From an uncultured Christensenellaceae bacterium (lineage in GTDB: Bacteria; Bacillota; Clostridia; Christensenellales; Pumilibacteraceae), in contig CAJUNM010000037.1 of assembly GCA_910587805.1 (NCBI GenBank), positions 1-15,247 on the forward strand: DNA of 15,247 bases. The letters run 5' to 3'. Made by a program: the position numbers and the translations under genes. Every line of letters starts with the position of its first letter. The first letter of the stretch is position 1. The notes beneath the pieces are model-generated. The model did no database searches. It saw nothing but the letters and a program-made list of their open reading frames with translations, and had not been told where the DNA came from. This document shows, piece by piece, positions 13,810 to 15,247 of this stretch.

Positions 13810-14913
13810 ATGAAAATAGAATGTAACGGCAACGATCTTTGCGACGCGGTAGGCAGAGTTATAAAAGCGGTTTCTGTGCGCTCGCCCAATGCGGTGCTCG
13901 AAGGCATCAAGCTTTCCGCCGAGGACGGCACGCTCACTCTTTCCGCGACCGATCTCGAGCTTTCCATCGAGCATATGATCCGCGCCGAAATAATCGAGGC
14001 GGGCGAGGCTGTCGTTCCGGGCAAACTGTTCGGAGACTTCGTCAAAAAACTGACCTCGCAGAATATAGTGCTTTCCACAATCGGCTCGCGGCTCAAGATA
14101 GACTATGCGCGCAGCGAGGGCGAGTTCGGCTGTTTCCCCGCCGAGCAATTCCCCGTTATAAACAAGATCGACGATACGCAGCATTTCGAGATGAAAAATT
14201 CCGATCTCAAAGACCTCGTTTCCAAGGTCGCGTTTTCTGTATGCACGGACGACGCGCACCCTACGCTTAAAGGCATACTGCTCGAAATAAACGAGGGCGA
14301 CGTGGTTGCGGTCGCGCTCGACGGCTATCGTCTCGCAAAGTGCGTCAAGCCGATAATCGCCACGACCGCCGCGGTCAGCATCGTTGTGCCCGTGCGCGCC
14401 ATCATGGAGATATCGCGGCTCGTCGCCGACAACGACGACGTTGTAACGTTCTATATGCACAAAAACTTCCTCATGGTCCGCATCGACGCGACTACGATCA
14501 CCACACGCCTTATCGACGGCGAGTTCGTAAACTACCGCCAGATCGTACCCCAGCACTTCGACACGCACGTATATATCCCCAAAGCGCTGTTCGAGGACGC
14601 GATCGATCGCGCGGTGCTCATGGCGCGTTCCGAAAAGAACAATTACCTCGTGCGTTTCGATATTTCGCAAACCAATATGACCGTCAAATCGCACAGCGAT
14701 GCGGGCAATGTCGAGGAAAATCTGCCCGTCAAGACCGAGGGCGCGGATATTTCCATTTCGTTCAATGCGCGCTACTTCACCGACTTTTTGCACTGCATGG
14801 ACAGCGAAGCGATCGTGCTCAATCTGACCAACGCCACTTCGGCTTGCGTCATTTCCCCCGCGGGCGGCGTGGAAGAGTATATCTATCTCGTCCTACCCGT
14901 GCGCAGTCTGTAA
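13810..14913 (+). CDS. dnaN: DNA polymerase III sliding clamp (beta subunit)
   Basis: The 367-residue protein has normal beta-clamp length, three clamp-fold domains of about 120 residues, and family landmarks: PTLKGILLEI (151-160), DGYRLA (171-176) and the ending YIYLVLPVR. As a ring-shaped dimer it tethers the replicative polymerase to DNA. GGGAG (13796-13800) precedes the ATG by nine bases. Its own strong promoter and the absence of dnaA upstream or recF downstream are unusual, since these genes normally adjoin. A mobile element starts right after it. Whether this is the only dnaN of the genome or a second copy cannot be seen here. Confidence 0.95.
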   Translation: MKIECNGNDLCDAVGRVIKAVSVRSPNAVLEGIKLSAEDGTLTLSATDLELSIEHMIRAEIIEAGEAVVPGKLFGDFVKKLTSQNIVLSTIGSRLKIDYARSEGEFGCFPAEQFPVINKIDDTQHFEMKNSDLKDLVSKVAFSVCTDDAHPTLKGILLEINEGDVVAVALDGYRLAKCVKPIIATTAAVSIVVPVRAIMEISRLVADNDDVVTFYMHKNFLMVRIDATTITTRLIDGEFVNYRQIVPQHFDTHVYIPKALFEDAIDRAVLMARSEKNNYLVRFDISQTNMTVKSHSDAGNVEENLPVKTEGADISISFNARYFTDFLHCMDSEAIVLNLTNATSACVISPAGGVEEYIYLVLPVRSL

Positions 14914-14962
14914 ACCTACATATACCAATATTAAAAAACCGAGCATTAGGGTGTCTTTCATA

Positions 14963-14978
14963 GGGATTATTTAATCCC
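14963..14978. repeat. Near-palindrome beside the recombinase gene
   Basis: GGGATTA (14963-14969) and TAATCCC (14972-14978) are inverted arms with two T between. It lies between dnaN and the serine recombinase, where an attachment site would be expected, but no second half of the site is available to confirm this. Confidence 0.4.
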
Positions 14979-14986
14979 TTCGGATG

Positions 14987-15015
14987 GTGGCATAGCGAAA
15001 AGCTATGCCACTTTT
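14987..15015 (+). terminator. Hairpin after dnaN, likely terminator
   Basis: GTGGCATAGC (14987-14996) and GCTATGCCAC (15002-15011) form a perfect 10-bp stem with a GAAAA loop, followed by TTTT. It would end the dnaN transcript, and lies just beyond the stop of the convergent recombinase. Confidence 0.7.
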
Positions 15016-15035
15016 CCGTTGTCGGGATATTTTAG

Positions 15036-15247
15036 CTACTCTTGCGTGGGGTTTGGAATCACTCCCACACAGTTGTAAATGATTTCAACGGCTTGGCGTT
15101 TCTTGCCGTTTACTTTCTCGGCTTGGTGAACGATTACCTTTTCGATAAACTCTCTTACGACTTCGGGCGTAAGTTCTGTTATCTCGGTGTACCGTTTTAC
15201 AAGCCGCATAAACTTTGTTACATTGTCCGCATCTTCTTTTGCGGTAG
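15036..15247 (-). CDS. Large serine recombinase, C-terminal end (partial)
   Basis: The minus frame is open from the window edge to a TAG at 15036-15038, about 70 residues. ELTPEVVREFIEKVIVHQAE followed by KRQAVEIIYNCVGVI resembles the DUF4368-type C-terminus of the large serine recombinases of Firmicute transposons and integrative elements (TnpX-like). These enzymes carry out site-specific excision and integration. The catalytic serine domain would lie beyond the right edge and is not seen. The gene reads toward dnaN, as expected at one end of an element. Confidence 0.78.
   Translation of the reverse strand, partial: TAKEDADNVTKFMRLVKRYTEITELTPEVVREFIEKVIVHQAEKVNGKKRQAVEIIYNCVGVIPNPTQE

Noticed and set aside
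13762..14793. Long minus-strand frame opposite dnaN
   Set aside because: It is the antisense shadow of the clamp gene, with no RBS and no recognisable domain.
1..15247. CRISPR array, tRNA, rRNA, riboswitch or IS element
   Set aside because: No regularly spaced repeats, cloverleaf, rRNA-like stretch, recognisable aptamer or transposase with terminal repeats was seen by eye; a covariance-model scan was not possible.

Overview
The window looks like a piece of chromosome from an uncultured anaerobic Bacillota, probably class Clostridia. Three things point there. Several promoters match the sigma-A consensus very closely (TTGACA, 17 bases, TATAAT, often with an extended TGN). Shine-Dalgarno sites are strong GGAG/GGAGG, with some GTG and TTG starts. 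The protein families also fit: a NimA-type flavoprotein, a DtxR-type regulator of the common clostridial form, a PflX-type radical SAM protein, and a large serine recombinase with a DUF4368-like tail. Genus cannot be told from the sequence.

Layout. Positions 1-800 are a decayed, AT-richer strip: the 3' end of an unknown gene, two terminators, and fossils of at least two genes, one resembling a GNAT acetyltransferase. A frameshifted XRE-regulator remnant (800-909) abuts an intact isochorismatase-family hydrolase (902-1393, minus). Divergent to it is a membrane-anchored DUF4874/DUF4832 protein (1531-2973) whose ATG lies six bases after a TATAAT box, so its mRNA may be leaderless. Next, on the minus strand, is a compact type III-like restriction-modification pair: mod (5225-6949) and res (3028-5223), separated by one base. 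Back to back with mod is a NimA-like flavoprotein (7124-7588), which converges through a bidirectional terminator on a large J-domain protein.

From 7634 to 13389 all genes are on the minus strand. In transcription order they are a small XRE protein, a DtxR/MntR-type metal regulator coupled to a PflX-like radical SAM protein, a UPF0104-type flippase-like membrane protein, a RadC-like protein without the metalloprotease motif, and the J-domain protein. The last has an N-terminal J domain, an Ala/Gln-rich repeat region, a long coiled coil, a second J-like segment without HPD, and Sel1 repeats.

At the right, two small XRE proteins (13180-13389 minus, 13497-13700 plus) diverge from a 107-base region holding three TTACC-N4-GGTAA operators, which looks like a compact bistable switch. 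Then comes dnaN (sliding clamp) with a perfect-consensus promoter and without dnaA or recF beside it. Behind dnaN a mobile element begins: a palindrome, a hairpin, and the C-terminal end of a large serine recombinase (15036-15247, minus, cut by the window edge).

Most genes are housekeeping or accessory functions with independent promoters. The clear functional units are mod-res, the metal regulator with the radical SAM gene, and the divergent XRE pair. The most unusual items are the J-domain scaffold, the RadC-like protein lacking its catalytic motif, and the three-operator XRE switch.
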